From the NCBI RefSeq assembly GCF_000418325.1, contig NC_021658.1:14612501-14676500 (forward strand): 64,000 bases of DNA, read 5' to 3'. Shown here piece after piece: positions 44,932 to 54,618 of the stretch (the stretch's first letter is position 1; each line of letters begins with the position of its first letter). Below the pieces are notes generated by a model. The model did not search any database, was not told the origin of the DNA, and saw only the letters and a list, made by a program, of their open reading frames with translations. This DNA is from Sorangium cellulosum So0157-2. GTDB lineage: Bacteria > Myxococcota_A > Polyangia > Polyangiales > Polyangiaceae. The translations under genes and the position numbers were made by a program.

Positions 44932-46158
44932 ATGATCTCCCGTGACCGCCGGTTGCTGAGCCCCGTCGGCGACGGCCGCAGCTCGCCCGTGCCGGGCGAG
45001 CCGCCCTCGGACCGCGGCGGCGCGTCGAAGCCCATTCGCCCCATCTTGACGGCGCAGCACGCGCTCACCCTCCTGCCGGGCATGGAGGCGGTGCTGGGCT
45101 CGATCTTCCGCGACGTCGAGCGCGCCGAGCGGCGCGTCGACATCGAGACGTACATCTACCGCGACGACCTGCTCGGGGGCTCGTTCGCGGACGTCATGGG
45201 GCGGGCGGCGGCGCGCGGCGCGCGCGCGCGGCTCCTCTACGATCCGCTCGGCTCGCACGAGACCGACGCCCCGTTCTTCGACGAGCTCCGGCGCCGCGAC
45301 ATCGAGGTCCGCGCCTACCGCCCGATGGCGTCCAGCCTCGGCCGCGGCGGGCTCCTGCCGCGGGATCACTCGCGCGTCATCGTGATCGACGAGCTCGCCT
45401 ACACCGGCGGCGCCGCGTGGGGAGACGAGTGGCTCCCCGAGCGGCGCGGCGGCAAGGGGTGGCACGACGTCTGTATGCGCCTCGAGGGCCCCTGCGTCGA
45501 CGATTTCGCCTTCCTCTTCGAGCAGCGCTGGCGCGAGGCCGACGGCGGCTCCGAGGGGCTGCGCGACTACGCGACCGGGCGCAAGTACCCGGATCTCGAG
45601 CTCGTCGCGGACACGCCGGACGACAACGCGCGGGTCTACGGCCGCTACCGCGCGGCGATCCGGCGGGCGAGGGAGCGCGTCTGGATCGAGAACGCCTATT
45701 TCTTCCCGCCCGCCGGGATGCTCAAGGATCTCGTCGACGCGGCCTCGCGCGGCGTCGACGTCCAGATCATCCTCCCCGGCGAGACCGATCTGCCCATCAT
45801 CCAGCGCGCCGCGCGCGCCGAGCACGCCGCGTGGCTCGATCGGGGCTTCAAGCTCTTCGAGTACCAGCGGGACGTCATGCACTCGAAATTCGCGCTCATC
45901 GACGACGACTGGTGCACGATAGGCACGTTCAACGCGAACCCGAGCAGCCTGAGCGCCGTCAACGAGGTGAATCTCTTCGTGTTCGATCCGGCGTTCGTCG
46001 CGCAGGTGGCGGACCTGTTCTCGAGGGACAGGGAGGCCTCGCGGCCGGTGACCCGGGGCACGCTCGCGGAGCGGTCGCTCCAGGCCAAGGCCGCGGACTG
46101 GCTCGCTCACGGGGCCTTGAGCCTCCTCGACAAGCTGGTTAAGACATCCCCGGACTGA
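44932..46158 (+). CDS. Phospholipase D / cardiolipin synthase-like protein
   Basis: A 408-residue PLD-superfamily enzyme with two HKD-type motifs. The second, MHSKFALID (His317), is canonical. The first, DHSRVIVID (His146), has Arg in place of Lys. The AYFFPPAGMLKDLVDA block between them is typical of bacterial cardiolipin synthases. It lacks the two N-terminal membrane helices of ClsA, so it may be ClsB-like or a phosphodiesterase. A C-terminal helix may contact membrane. Followed after 18 bp by an endonuclease/phosphatase gene, probably one operon. Confidence 0.85.
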   Translation: MISRDRRLLSPVGDGRSSPVPGEPPSDRGGASKPIRPILTAQHALTLLPGMEAVLGSIFRDVERAERRVDIETYIYRDDLLGGSFADVMGRAAARGARARLLYDPLGSHETDAPFFDELRRRDIEVRAYRPMASSLGRGGLLPRDHSRVIVIDELAYTGGAAWGDEWLPERRGGKGWHDVCMRLEGPCVDDFAFLFEQRWREADGGSEGLRDYATGRKYPDLELVADTPDDNARVYGRYRAAIRRARERVWIENAYFFPPAGMLKDLVDAASRGVDVQIILPGETDLPIIQRAARAEHAAWLDRGFKLFEYQRDVMHSKFALIDDDWCTIGTFNANPSSLSAVNEVNLFVFDPAFVAQVADLFSRDREASRPVTRGTLAERSLQAKAADWLAHGALSLLDKLVKTSPD

Positions 46159-46176
46159 CGCCCGAGGAGGAGGCAT

Positions 46177-46950
46177 TTGAGCCAGGATCGCGACCTCGTC
46201 ATCTTGACCCAGAACATCTGGGGGGGAGTCGCCCTCTGGGAGCGGCGCCGGGCGATGCTGGCCCGGCTCATCGGCGATCTGCGCCCCTGCCTCATCGGGC
46301 TCCAGGAGGTGCACGCGCAGGGCGCGAGCGGCGACCTCGGCCAGGCCGGCGAGCTCTCGCGGCTCGTCGGCGGATACCGGGCCTGGTTCGCGCCGGGCCG
46401 GGTCGCCGCGGGCGGCGAGTGCGAGGGGGTCGCGCTGCTCTGCCGGGACGACATCGAGGTGCTCGATCACTCCGTGGAGGCGCTCACGCTCGACCGCGAC
46501 GACCCGTTCGAGCGCGACAGCCAGCGCGTCGTCCTGCGCGCCGCGATCCGGCGCGCGGGCGCGGTGATCGACGTGCTCGTCACGCACCTCTCGCTGTCGA
46601 AGCGCGCGCGGGCGCGCACCGTGCGCGAGCTCGTGAGCTTCGCCGCGCGCGAGCGCGAGAAGTCGAAGAGCCTCGGCGCCGTGCTGATGGGCGACTTCAA
46701 CGCGCTCCCGAGCGAGGAGGCGGTCTGTTACCTCCAGGCGAGCGCCGGAGAGGGCTCTTGGCTCGACGCGTGGTCGCAGACGCACCCCGGCAAGCCGGGC
46801 GGCACCTGGCCGGCGGGCCTCCCGCTGCGCCGCATCGACTACGTCTTCGTCCAACCGGGGGAGGGGTGGACGATCACGCGCTGCGAGCGGGCGCCGTTCT
46901 CCGGCTCGGATCACCACGGCGTGGTCGTGGGGCTACGGCTCGGCGCCTGA
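46177..46950 (+). CDS. Endonuclease/exonuclease/phosphatase family hydrolase
   Basis: A 257-residue Mg-dependent phosphodiesterase or phosphatase of the EEP superfamily. Landmarks in order: TQNIW, IGLQEVHA (metal Glu), LVTHLSL, MGDFNALPS and SGSDHHGV (catalytic His). No signal peptide. The start is a TTG, supported by GAGGAGGAGG just upstream. Pairing with a PLD-family gene suggests phospholipid or phosphodiester turnover, such as sphingomyelinase-like chemistry, but the substrate is unknown. Confidence 0.88.
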   Translation: MSQDRDLVILTQNIWGGVALWERRRAMLARLIGDLRPCLIGLQEVHAQGASGDLGQAGELSRLVGGYRAWFAPGRVAAGGECEGVALLCRDDIEVLDHSVEALTLDRDDPFERDSQRVVLRAAIRRAGAVIDVLVTHLSLSKRARARTVRELVSFAAREREKSKSLGAVLMGDFNALPSEEAVCYLQASAGEGSWLDAWSQTHPGKPGGTWPAGLPLRRIDYVFVQPGEGWTITRCERAPFSGSDHHGVVVGLRLGA

Positions 46951-47069
46951 CGGGCGGCGCGCCGCTCGCCCGGACGATCCCGAGCGGCGCTCGACGGATG
47001 AGGCCGGCATCCCGCCCAGGGCGGCGCGCGCGCCTCGCTCCATAACGCAGAACGAGATTCGGGGGGCAT

Positions 47070-47105
47070 GCGTAAGGCGCGTAAGGCGCGTAAGGAGCGT
47101 AAGGA
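47070..47105. repeat. 9-bp tandem repeat, four units
   Basis: GCGTAAGG(C/A) is repeated four times without gaps, 50 bp upstream of the SDR-like gene. It may be a regulator-binding array or simple slippage. Confidence 0.8.
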
Positions 47106-47156
47106 TGAGTCGCGCGTATTGAACCCGCCGCGGCAGACCGGGTAGGCTGGCGGTTC

Positions 47157-47798
47157 ATGAGCAGACTGCTGATCTTGGGGGCGACGGGGGGTACGGGCGC
47201 CGCGTTGGTCCGTCAGGCCCTGGAGGCTGGCCACGAGGTCTCCGCATTCGCGCGCACGCCGGCCAGCATCCCTGTCCCGCACCACGAGCGGCTGCGCGCG
47301 CTCCGGGGCGACATCATGGATGCCGAGCAGGTGTCGCGCGCCGTGTCCGGCCACGACGCGGTCCTCTCCGCCGTCGGGTCGCGCGGCCTGGGCCCGACGC
47401 GCGTCTACTCCGAGGGCGTCGCCAACGTCCTCCGCGCGATGAAGGAGCACCGCGTCCGCCGCCTGATCGCCGTCACCTCGGCGGGCGTCGGCGAGGATCA
47501 GCAGAGCGCGCTGTGGTTCCGCGTCCTCGTGAAGCCGCTGCTCCGCAACCGGTATTCCGACATGCAGCGCATGGAAGAGGCCGTCCGCCGGAGCGATGTG
47601 GCCTGGACCGTCGTGCGCCCGCCCAAGCTCACGGACGGACGGCTCACCAAGGATTACCGCGCCAGCGTCGATCACCTGCCGATGGGCGGTTACTTCTTTG
47701 CTGGTCCCACCATCTCTCGCGAGGACGTCGCGCATTTCATGCTCTCCCAGATCGACAGCGACGAATACCTGCGCAAGACGGTCGTCGTGACGTATTGA
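47157..47798 (+). CDS. NAD(P)-binding SDR-like protein (atypical, NmrA/flavin-reductase type)
   Basis: A 213-residue Rossmann protein with the dinucleotide motif GATGGTG at residues 8-14 (LLILGATGGTGAALV). It lacks the YxxxK pair of classical SDRs. VTSAGVGEDQQSAL and WTVVRPPKLTDG are typical of the atypical SDR group that includes NmrA-like and biliverdin/flavin-reductase-like proteins. Redox sensing or quinone/flavin reduction are possible. It stands alone. The ribosome site is weak. Confidence 0.85.
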   Translation: MSRLLILGATGGTGAALVRQALEAGHEVSAFARTPASIPVPHHERLRALRGDIMDAEQVSRAVSGHDAVLSAVGSRGLGPTRVYSEGVANVLRAMKEHRVRRLIAVTSAGVGEDQQSALWFRVLVKPLLRNRYSDMQRMEEAVRRSDVAWTVVRPPKLTDGRLTKDYRASVDHLPMGGYFFAGPTISREDVAHFMLSQIDSDEYLRKTVVVTY

Positions 47799-47946
47799 GG
47801 CTCGGCGCGCGCGCTGTCCCTTGACGCAACGGTGGGGCTTGGGTCTGCTGCCGGCCACGGCGCCGCGGCGAGCCTGCGGCGCTCCTAACGTGATGGCCGC
47901 GCTCGCCGTGATGTCCGCGACCGCGCCCAGCCGAGGCCCGAGCTCC

Positions 47947-50900
47947 ATGATTTTCCATCGCAGGACCGCGCTCCCGTTGTTTCTCGGCCTGGGGGCTCCG
48001 GCCCTGATCGGGTGCGAGCTGCTCGTCGCCGTCGACCGCAGCAAGATCGATGAGCCCGCGGCCGGCAGCGGCGGCGAGGCCGGCGAAAACGGCGAGGCCG
48101 GCGGCGGCGGCGGGGGCGGCGTGCCAGGCGCGGTGTGCGGCGACGGTGCCGTCGGCGCGCCCGCCGAGGCGTGCGACGATGGGAATCGGACGGCCGGCGA
48201 CGGGTGCGATCCGGGCTGCGCGATCGAGCCCGGGTTCGCCTGCGCCGGGTCGCCGAGCGCGTGCACCGCGGGGTGCGGCAACGGCGCGCTGGGCGGCGCG
48301 GAGACGTGCGATGACGGCGGCGACGAGGACGGCGATTGCTGCTCGCGCGCCTGTCAGGTGGAGCCCGGGTGCGAGGTCGAGCCGAACGACGGCTTCGCGT
48401 CGGCCAAGGACGCCTTCTCCATCGCGCCGGACGGCCGGATCCGCGCGTTCATCGATCCCGAAGGCGATGTGGACGTGTTCTCGGTGACCGTCCCCGACGG
48501 AGCGCTCGGGCGCCTCGAGGCAGAGACGCTCGACGGCCCGCTGGGCACGACGTGCAGCTCGCTCGGCGTCGACACCTACGTGACGGTCGTCGACGGCAGG
48601 CTCGAGACGATCGCGGACCACGACGACATCGACGAAGGCAACTACTGCTCTCACCTCGTGCTGGAGAAGCTGAGTCCCGGCGAATACCTCGTCAGCGTGC
48701 AGATCTCCCCTGCCGCGGAGCCCGCGACCTTCGACTACACGCTCTCGCTCACGCTGGACACCTCGGTGTGCGGCGACGGCGCGCTCGAGGGCCCGGAGCT
48801 CTGCGACGACGGGAACACGGTCGGCGGCGACGGCTGCAGCGCCGCGTGCGAGCTGGACACCCCGCTCCCCGAGGTCGAGCCGAACGACACCGCGGCGGAG
48901 GCCGACGCGCGCGCCGCGCTCCGGCCGAACGCGCTCGTCTCGGGGGCGATCGCGCCGCTCGGCGACGTCGATGTCTTCGCCTTCGAGGTGCCGAGCGTCG
49001 CGGAGATCCTGCTCGCCACGTTCAGCCCAGGGAGCCTGAGCGCGTGCGTCCAGGGGGCCGACACCTTCCTTCAGCTGCTCGACGTGGACGGCGCGACGGT
49101 GCTGGCGAGCGACGACGACAGCGGCCCCGAGGCCTGCTCGCTCATCGACGCGAGCGTCGCCCCGTGGGCGACCCAGCTCCAGCCGGGCACGTATTACGTC
49201 GCTGTCGAGGAGTTCTCCAGCGACGCCACGATCCCCGGCTACAACCTCCTCGTCGTGTTCACCGCGCTCTGCGGCGACGGCGTGGTCGAGGGGGCGGAGG
49301 CGTGCGACGGCGGCGAGGGGTGCTCCGCGGCGTGCGCGCGCATCCAGGTGTGCGGCGACGGCGTGGTCGACGGCGCCGAGACGTGCGACGACGGCGACGC
49401 CGAGAGCGGAGACGGCTGCAGCGCCGCGTGCGAGCTCGAGGGAACGCTCCCGGAGGTCGAGCCGAACGACGCGCCGGAGCAGGCGACCGCGGGGCAGGCG
49501 ACCGCGACGGGCGCGCTGTTCACCGCGTCGATCGATCCGCAGGGCGAGATCGACTATTTCGCCGTCGAGGTCCCCGGCGTGGCCGACCTCGATCTGGAGA
49601 CGTTCGACACGAGCGGCCCGCGCTCGTGCCGCGACGTCGACACGGTGATGCAGCTCCTCTCGCCGGAAGGCGCCGTGATGGCGGAGGACGACGACGGCGG
49701 CGAGGACGCGTGCTCGCGCATCCAGGCCGCCATCCCCGCGCCGGGCACGTATCTCGTGCGCGTCGAGGACTACGGCAGCGGCTATATCGGCGGATACACG
49801 CTGCGCGCGCGGACGACGGCCGTCTGCGGCGACGGCCGCGTCGAGGGCCTGGAGGAGTGCGACGGCGGCCCCGCGTGCGGGCCTGCGTGCCAGCGCATCC
49901 CGGTGTGCGGCGACGGCCTCATCGACGATCCCGAGGTCTGCGACGACGGCAATACGGGCGGCGGGGACGGCTGTGACGCCGCCTGCCGGCTCGAGGGGGC
50001 GACGGCCGAGATCGAGCCCAACGCGACGCCTGCCGAGGCCGACGCGAACGGCGCCGTGGCGCCGGGAGCGCTCGTGTCCGGCGCGATCGAGCCGGAGGGC
50101 GACGTCGACCTCTTCGCCGTGCAACTCACCACCATCTCCGACCTCCGGCTCGAGACCTTCGACTCGAGCGGCCCCGACCGCTGCGCCGGCGGCGTCGACA
50201 CCGCCCTCGCGCTCCTCGCGGCGGACGGCGCGACCGTGCTCGCGTCCGACGACGACGGCGGCGTGGGCGCCTGCTCGCTCATCGACTCGACCACCCCGGG
50301 CGGCGCCGCCGCGCGCCGCCTCTCGCCGGGGACGTACTATGTCAGCGTCCGCGGCTTCCCCGAGCTGCCTGGGGCGCGCTACACGCTGCGCGTCTCGCTC
50401 GACGCCTCGTGCGGCGACGGCGTGAGGGAGGGCGCGGAGGAGTGCGACGGCGGCGCGCTCTGCGATACGCGCTGCGAGCGGGTCGCGGTCTGCGGCGACG
50501 GCCTCCTCGACGCGCCGGAGGGGTGCGACGACGGCAACGCCGCGGGCGGCGACGGGTGCAGCGCCGCCTGTCAGCTCGAGGCGGTGACCGCGGAGATCGA
50601 GCCGAACGACACCCCCGAGGAGGCGCGGGCGAGCGAGCTCGTGATCGCGGGCGACGCGCTCGTCGCGGCGAGCCTCGCCGGGGGCGACAGGGACGTCTTT
50701 CCCATGAGATTGCCTGTCGCCTCGGTCGTGCGCCTCGAGGTCTTCGACGGCACCGCCGCGGGCTGCGCGGGGGGCATCGCCACGACGCTCCGCGTGCGGG
50801 ACGCCGAGGGGGCGCTCGTCGCGACCGACGAGGGGCTCTCCGACGCCGAGGTTGCGGGCGGCATCGGCGGCTGCTCGGCGCTCGTCCTGGCGCTGCCCGC

Positions 50901-51399
50901 CGGTGACTACGATATCGAGGCGGCGTCGCGGGACGGCGGCGCGGCGATCCCGCTCTACCTCCTCCAGGCGAAGATCCTCGAGTCCGCCGGGGCCGAGGGC
51001 GAGCCGAACGGCACCATCGCCGAGGCGAACGGGCCCATCGGCTCCGACGTCTTCATCGCCGGCGCGCGGACGAGCGACGACTTCGACGTCTACGCCGTGG
51101 ACCTCCCGGAGGGCCGCTCCATCCGCGCCGAGATCGTCGAGGGCGGCGCGGAGACGTGCGAGTCGCTCGAGATCGACAGCCGGCTGTCGCTGCTCGACGC
51201 CGAGGGCGCGCTCATCGCGGACGACGACGACGGCGGCCGGGGGCGCTGCTCGCTCGTCGACGGCACCGGGGACGCCCCGCGCCACCCCGGCGCGCACGCG
51301 CTCCCGGCGGGAACGTACTTCCTCCGCGTCCGCGCCGCGTCGGGCGCGTCGGGCTCCGCGGCCCTCTTCGAGTACCGGCTGGCCGTCACCCTCCGCTGA
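47947..51399 (+). CDS. Giant lipoprotein with Myxococcus cysteine-rich repeats and PPC-like domains
   Basis: A 1150-residue surface lipoprotein. Signal with twin Arg and lipobox (FLGLGAPALIGCELL). A Gly-rich linker is followed by alternating modules: cysteine-rich repeats of the form CGDGxxxGxExCDDGN...GDGCsaaC, at least eight, and pre-peptidase-C-terminal-like beta domains recognised by EVEPNDTxxEA starts, GDVDVFAFEVP centres and LxPGTYYVxV ends, about six. These modules occur together on myxobacterial surface proteins. Adhesion or matrix binding is inferred. The start at ATG 47947 fits the signal. Earlier ATGs give non-signal sequence. Confidence 0.88.
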   Translation: MIFHRRTALPLFLGLGAPALIGCELLVAVDRSKIDEPAAGSGGEAGENGEAGGGGGGGVPGAVCGDGAVGAPAEACDDGNRTAGDGCDPGCAIEPGFACAGSPSACTAGCGNGALGGAETCDDGGDEDGDCCSRACQVEPGCEVEPNDGFASAKDAFSIAPDGRIRAFIDPEGDVDVFSVTVPDGALGRLEAETLDGPLGTTCSSLGVDTYVTVVDGRLETIADHDDIDEGNYCSHLVLEKLSPGEYLVSVQISPAAEPATFDYTLSLTLDTSVCGDGALEGPELCDDGNTVGGDGCSAACELDTPLPEVEPNDTAAEADARAALRPNALVSGAIAPLGDVDVFAFEVPSVAEILLATFSPGSLSACVQGADTFLQLLDVDGATVLASDDDSGPEACSLIDASVAPWATQLQPGTYYVAVEEFSSDATIPGYNLLVVFTALCGDGVVEGAEACDGGEGCSAACARIQVCGDGVVDGAETCDDGDAESGDGCSAACELEGTLPEVEPNDAPEQATAGQATATGALFTASIDPQGEIDYFAVEVPGVADLDLETFDTSGPRSCRDVDTVMQLLSPEGAVMAEDDDGGEDACSRIQAAIPAPGTYLVRVEDYGSGYIGGYTLRARTTAVCGDGRVEGLEECDGGPACGPACQRIPVCGDGLIDDPEVCDDGNTGGGDGCDAACRLEGATAEIEPNATPAEADANGAVAPGALVSGAIEPEGDVDLFAVQLTTISDLRLETFDSSGPDRCAGGVDTALALLAADGATVLASDDDGGVGACSLIDSTTPGGAAARRLSPGTYYVSVRGFPELPGARYTLRVSLDASCGDGVREGAEECDGGALCDTRCERVAVCGDGLLDAPEGCDDGNAAGGDGCSAACQLEAVTAEIEPNDTPEEARASELVIAGDALVAASLAGGDRDVFPMRLPVASVVRLEVFDGTAAGCAGGIATTLRVRDAEGALVATDEGLSDAEVAGGIGGCSALVLALPAGDYDIEAASRDGGAAIPLYLLQAKILESAGAEGEPNGTIAEANGPIGSDVFIAGARTSDDFDVYAVDLPEGRSIRAEIVEGGAETCESLEIDSRLSLLDAEGALIADDDDGGRGRCSLVDGTGDAPRHPGAHALPAGTYFLRVRAASGASGSAALFEYRLAVTLR

Positions 51400-52129
51400 C
51401 GCGCGGCGCCCCCGCGCGTCCGGGGTCGCCGCGCCCGCGTCCAGCCGAGACGCGGCGCGCCCGCTCCGGGCGCCGCCGGGGGGCCGGGACGAACCCGGCC
51501 CGCCGCGGCGACTCGATGTCTCGATATCCCATCATCGCGAGACTGCCGCGCTCCGTCGCGCCGCGCCGCCGTGTGGCTCCGCGGTGCTCAGCGGCGTCAC
51601 ATGAGGGGTCAGGACCCACAAGCCTCCTCGGGAGTCGCTCGCGATCGTTCGCGCGCATTCCGCGTGTTCCTTCCTCGCGCGCCCGCGCGTGCGCTCCCGC
51701 CGTCACACGCGGCCTGGACCGCTCTTCGCACCGTCGCCGCACAGCGCCTCTCGCGGCGCAGGTGCGTGATGATTCGGCTGGATGTGGGTGCCCATGGGGT
51801 GCGTTCGAGGCAGAGGGCATGAGAGCATAGTCGAGGAGTGCCGGTATTCTCCCTGGTTCTATCTCCGTCGTGTTTTCGAGCGGAAGACTGCCAGTCAAAA
51901 GTGCTTGCGCGAACGCGCGGGGAGAATAGTCTCCTGTTGTTCGCGTCATGACCTCGGGGCGGGTTCCTCCGGGAGCGTGGCCATGACGGGCCGACGACAA
52001 CGCGCGTCGCGCCCGCCGGGCCACCGCTCCCCTGGCGCAGGCCCCGGGGCATGAATCCCTTGGGTGACGATCTGGATAGGTATCTGCATCAAACTTCACC
52101 ACAGATTCGATTCCTCGGAGGTATTTCTC
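51400..52129. other. Long non-coding region upstream of the small secreted protein gene
   Basis: No gene supported. GC drops from about 51830 rightwards. An 8-bp inverted pair TATTCTCC...GGAGAATA flanks about 80 bp near 51850-51945. The region probably carries promoter and leader of the 52130 gene. Reading frames on either strand are low-complexity Arg/Ala-rich shadows. Confidence 0.5.
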
Positions 52130-52627
52130 ATGAAGAAGATTGCTCGTTTGGCGCTCGCTTTCGCTGCGGTGATGTCGGTCTCCGGCAGCGCCATGGCCAT
52201 CAATCAGGCTTGCGGTTACGATGTCGTGCTCAAGAATGGGCTGCGGAAGATCCCTGCCGGTAAGTTCGCGTGCGGCCTGGCCGAGCAGAGCGGCGACTTG
52301 TGGAGGGACGATTGCGTCTTCGCGTGCAAGTGGGGCGTCATGGCGGCCCCGGGCGCCGCCGTGAGCGCCAACCTCATCCTCCGCCAGGCGACGACGCTCG
52401 GGCATTTCGACTGCGACATGATCTCCTATCAGTTCACGGACTCGGACATCTGCATGGACTCCTTCGGCCCGAACTACGGCATCGACACGAAGTGGCAGAA
52501 GGCGATCCTGGCCAGCTTCATCGCCATGGAGGACGGCGAGAACGGCGTAATGAAGTCGGTGTTGCGGTACTACTCGCCGCTGTCGTTCGCCCTGACCGGC
52601 ACGTTCACGCCGAGCGGTGGCTGCTGA
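52130..52627 (+). CDS. Small secreted cysteine-containing protein
   Basis: A 165-residue protein with a classical signal peptide (MKKIARLALAFAAVMSVSG, cleavage after SAMA). The mature part has about eight Cys (NQACGYD; FACGLAEQ; DDCVFACKWG; DCDMIS; DICMDSF; GGC at the very end), consistent with disulfides. CGGAGG lies 8 nt before the ATG, a strong site, and the codon use is less GC-biased than neighbours. The family is not recognised. The strong translation signals and long leader suggest high, regulated expression. Confidence 0.75.
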   Translation: MKKIARLALAFAAVMSVSGSAMAINQACGYDVVLKNGLRKIPAGKFACGLAEQSGDLWRDDCVFACKWGVMAAPGAAVSANLILRQATTLGHFDCDMISYQFTDSDICMDSFGPNYGIDTKWQKAILASFIAMEDGENGVMKSVLRYYSPLSFALTGTFTPSGGC

Positions 52628-52876
52628 TGCCGGTGCGTCGCTGAGACCGGTCTCCATCGGGCTCTGAAGCGACGCCCAGCGCTCGACCGATCGGCGAGGG
52701 TCTCCCCGCAGAAAGCCCTCAGTAACGGCCCCGGGCAGGACGGGGAGGCGCTCGTCGATCGCGTCGTGCGGAGCGAGGAGGGGGCGCCGGCAGCCGCCGG
52801 CGGCCCCTCCTCTTTCTCCGCCTCCATCGAGCGTACGGCGCAGAGCTCTAGCCAAGTCGACTTGTCTGGAGGAACA

Positions 52877-54466
52877 ATGATGCAACCGAGTACGTCGCAA
52901 CGGCCCCCGTCGCGCCGGCGCCTGTGGATCGCCGTCGGACTTCTCCTGACTGCCCTCGCCAGCGTGGCCCTCTTCCTCGCCCTCCGTCCGGCGGAGGAGC
53001 AGACCGGCGGCGCGAGGGCCCCGGCCGCCGCGGCGGAGAAGCGGGCTCGCTATCGCAACAGGGCGGTTCTCCGCGACAGCGCGCCCGCGGCGCAGCCGGA
53101 GGCGCGGCCCACGATCAGCGGCCTTGTCTACGGGAGCGACGGGAACACCCTCGCGGGCGCGACGGTCGTCGCGTCGACGTTCGAGGTCGCCGGCAACGTG
53201 CTCTCGACGGCGGGCTCGGTGAAGAGCGACGAGCGCGGGCGGTTCGAGCTCGCGCTCCCGGACGGCACCTATCAGCTGAACGCGAGCGCCGAGGGGTACG
53301 GGACCACGTCGACAACGGCGCACCCCGGCGAGGCGGTGAGCCTGGTGCTGTCGAGGAGCGGCGTCATCGAGGGGCGCGTGCTGGACGAACGCGGCGAGCC
53401 CGTGCGGCGCTTCGCGCTCGACGTCCTCTCGGCCGTGACGGCGGAGACCCCCGCGACACCGCCTCTGTTCTCGCGCACGTTCGACAGCCCGGACGGCTCG
53501 TTCCGCATCGATCAGCTGCCCTCCTGGCAGTTCACCGTCAGGGCGACCGCGGCGGGGTTCGCGCCCGCGTTCTCTCCGATGATCGCCGTGGCAGCCGGGG
53601 ACGTCGAGAAGATGGATTTGACCCTCTCCCAGGGGTGCATTCTGACCGGGCACGCGGTGGACCCGTCCGGCGCTCCGCTGCCGGGCGTGTACGTCGACGC
53701 CGAGTCGCTGATCGCCGTCGGCGAGATGAGCCCCGTCGCCATGGAGGCCGCCGCCCAGGCGCAGACCGAGGACGACGGCTCGTTCAGCCTGCCGCACGTG
53801 CCGAAGGGCACGGTCGCCGTCCGCGGCTATGATGGGAGCAACGCCGTGAGCTCGATGGAGATCGAGGTCTCGAGCTGCGACGACCTCCCGCCGGTGAAGC
53901 TCGTGATGTCGCCCGGCGGCAGCCTCTCCGGCGTGGCGCGCGACGCCGACGGCAAGCCCATCGCCGGCGCCCGGATCACGCTGGCGCACAGGCCGATCGG
54001 CTTCGTGAACACGGTGAGCGACGCCCAGGGCCGCTTCGAGTTCGAGCAGGTCCCGCCCGGCGCGCTTCGCGTGATCATGCAGCGCGGCGAGCAGGTGATG
54101 ATGGCGGGCGTCGAGATCGCGGAGGGGAAGACCACACAGCAGGACATCGCCTTTCCGCCCCAGGGCACAGGGGAGATCCGCGGCCGCGTCACCGTGGGTG
54201 GCAAGCCGCTCCCGGGGGCTCGCCTCGTGCTGGCCACCGCGGTGGGGGACGAGGGCGCCATCGGCATGTACTACCCTGTCACGGCGGAGGACGGCTCGTA
54301 CCGCGCGTCCGGGCTTCCGCCCGGCCCCTACATCCTGAACGTCGAGTCGACGAGCACCGGGGCCGGCCTGCGGGTGAGGCCGGGCGAGGTCGCGACGATG
54401 GATCTCCAGGTCGTCGACCCGCCGAGCATGAAGGGCAAGGAGGCCGCGCTCCCGCCGCCCCAGTGA
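52877..54466 (+). CDS. Membrane-anchored protein with carboxypeptidase-regulatory-like repeats
   Basis: A 529-residue protein with an N-terminal membrane anchor (LWIAVGLLLTALASVALFLA, about 15-35). The rest consists of four to five Ig-like beta domains of the carboxypeptidase-regulatory type, recognisable by SGLVYGSDGNTLAGATVVA, EGRVLDERGEPV, TGHAVDPSGAPLPGVYV, SGVARDADGKPIAGARITL and RGRVTVGGKPLPGARLVL, each with a RFELALPDGTY-like second half. No peptidase domain is present. Extracytoplasmic scaffold or binding role inferred. GGAGG before the ATG. A strong hairpin follows 21 bp after the stop. Confidence 0.85.
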   Translation: MMQPSTSQRPPSRRRLWIAVGLLLTALASVALFLALRPAEEQTGGARAPAAAAEKRARYRNRAVLRDSAPAAQPEARPTISGLVYGSDGNTLAGATVVASTFEVAGNVLSTAGSVKSDERGRFELALPDGTYQLNASAEGYGTTSTTAHPGEAVSLVLSRSGVIEGRVLDERGEPVRRFALDVLSAVTAETPATPPLFSRTFDSPDGSFRIDQLPSWQFTVRATAAGFAPAFSPMIAVAAGDVEKMDLTLSQGCILTGHAVDPSGAPLPGVYVDAESLIAVGEMSPVAMEAAAQAQTEDDGSFSLPHVPKGTVAVRGYDGSNAVSSMEIEVSSCDDLPPVKLVMSPGGSLSGVARDADGKPIAGARITLAHRPIGFVNTVSDAQGRFEFEQVPPGALRVIMQRGEQVMMAGVEIAEGKTTQQDIAFPPQGTGEIRGRVTVGGKPLPGARLVLATAVGDEGAIGMYYPVTAEDGSYRASGLPPGPYILNVESTSTGAGLRVRPGEVATMDLQVVDPPSMKGKEAALPPPQ

Positions 54467-54487
54467 CCTCAGCGCCGGCGGCGCTCC

Positions 54488-54523
54488 CCGGCTGTCCGGA
54501 GGCCGAGCCTCCCGGACGGCCGG
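54488..54523. terminator. Bidirectional hairpin between convergent genes
   Basis: CCGGCTGTCCGGAGGC (54488-54503) pairs with GCCTCCCGGACGGCCGG (54507-54523), one mismatch and one bulge, 3-nt loop. It lies between the carboxypeptidase-regulatory repeat gene and the convergent Gly-rich lipoprotein gene. Confidence 0.65.
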
Positions 54524-54618
54524 TTCGCGTTTGTGGCGACGGCGCGCGCCGCCCGCGCGCAGCGCCGCGACATCGAGGCGGCGGCGCCCCCGCCGTGGCG
54601 CCGCCGCTCAGCTCCAGG

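Noticed and set aside
47737..51297. An open frame of more than 1180 codons on the minus strand
   Set aside because: It is the antisense shadow of the cysteine-rich lipoprotein gene. High GC and the Asp/Gly/Cys codons keep the opposite strand open, and its translation is Arg/Ala/Val-rich with no family features.
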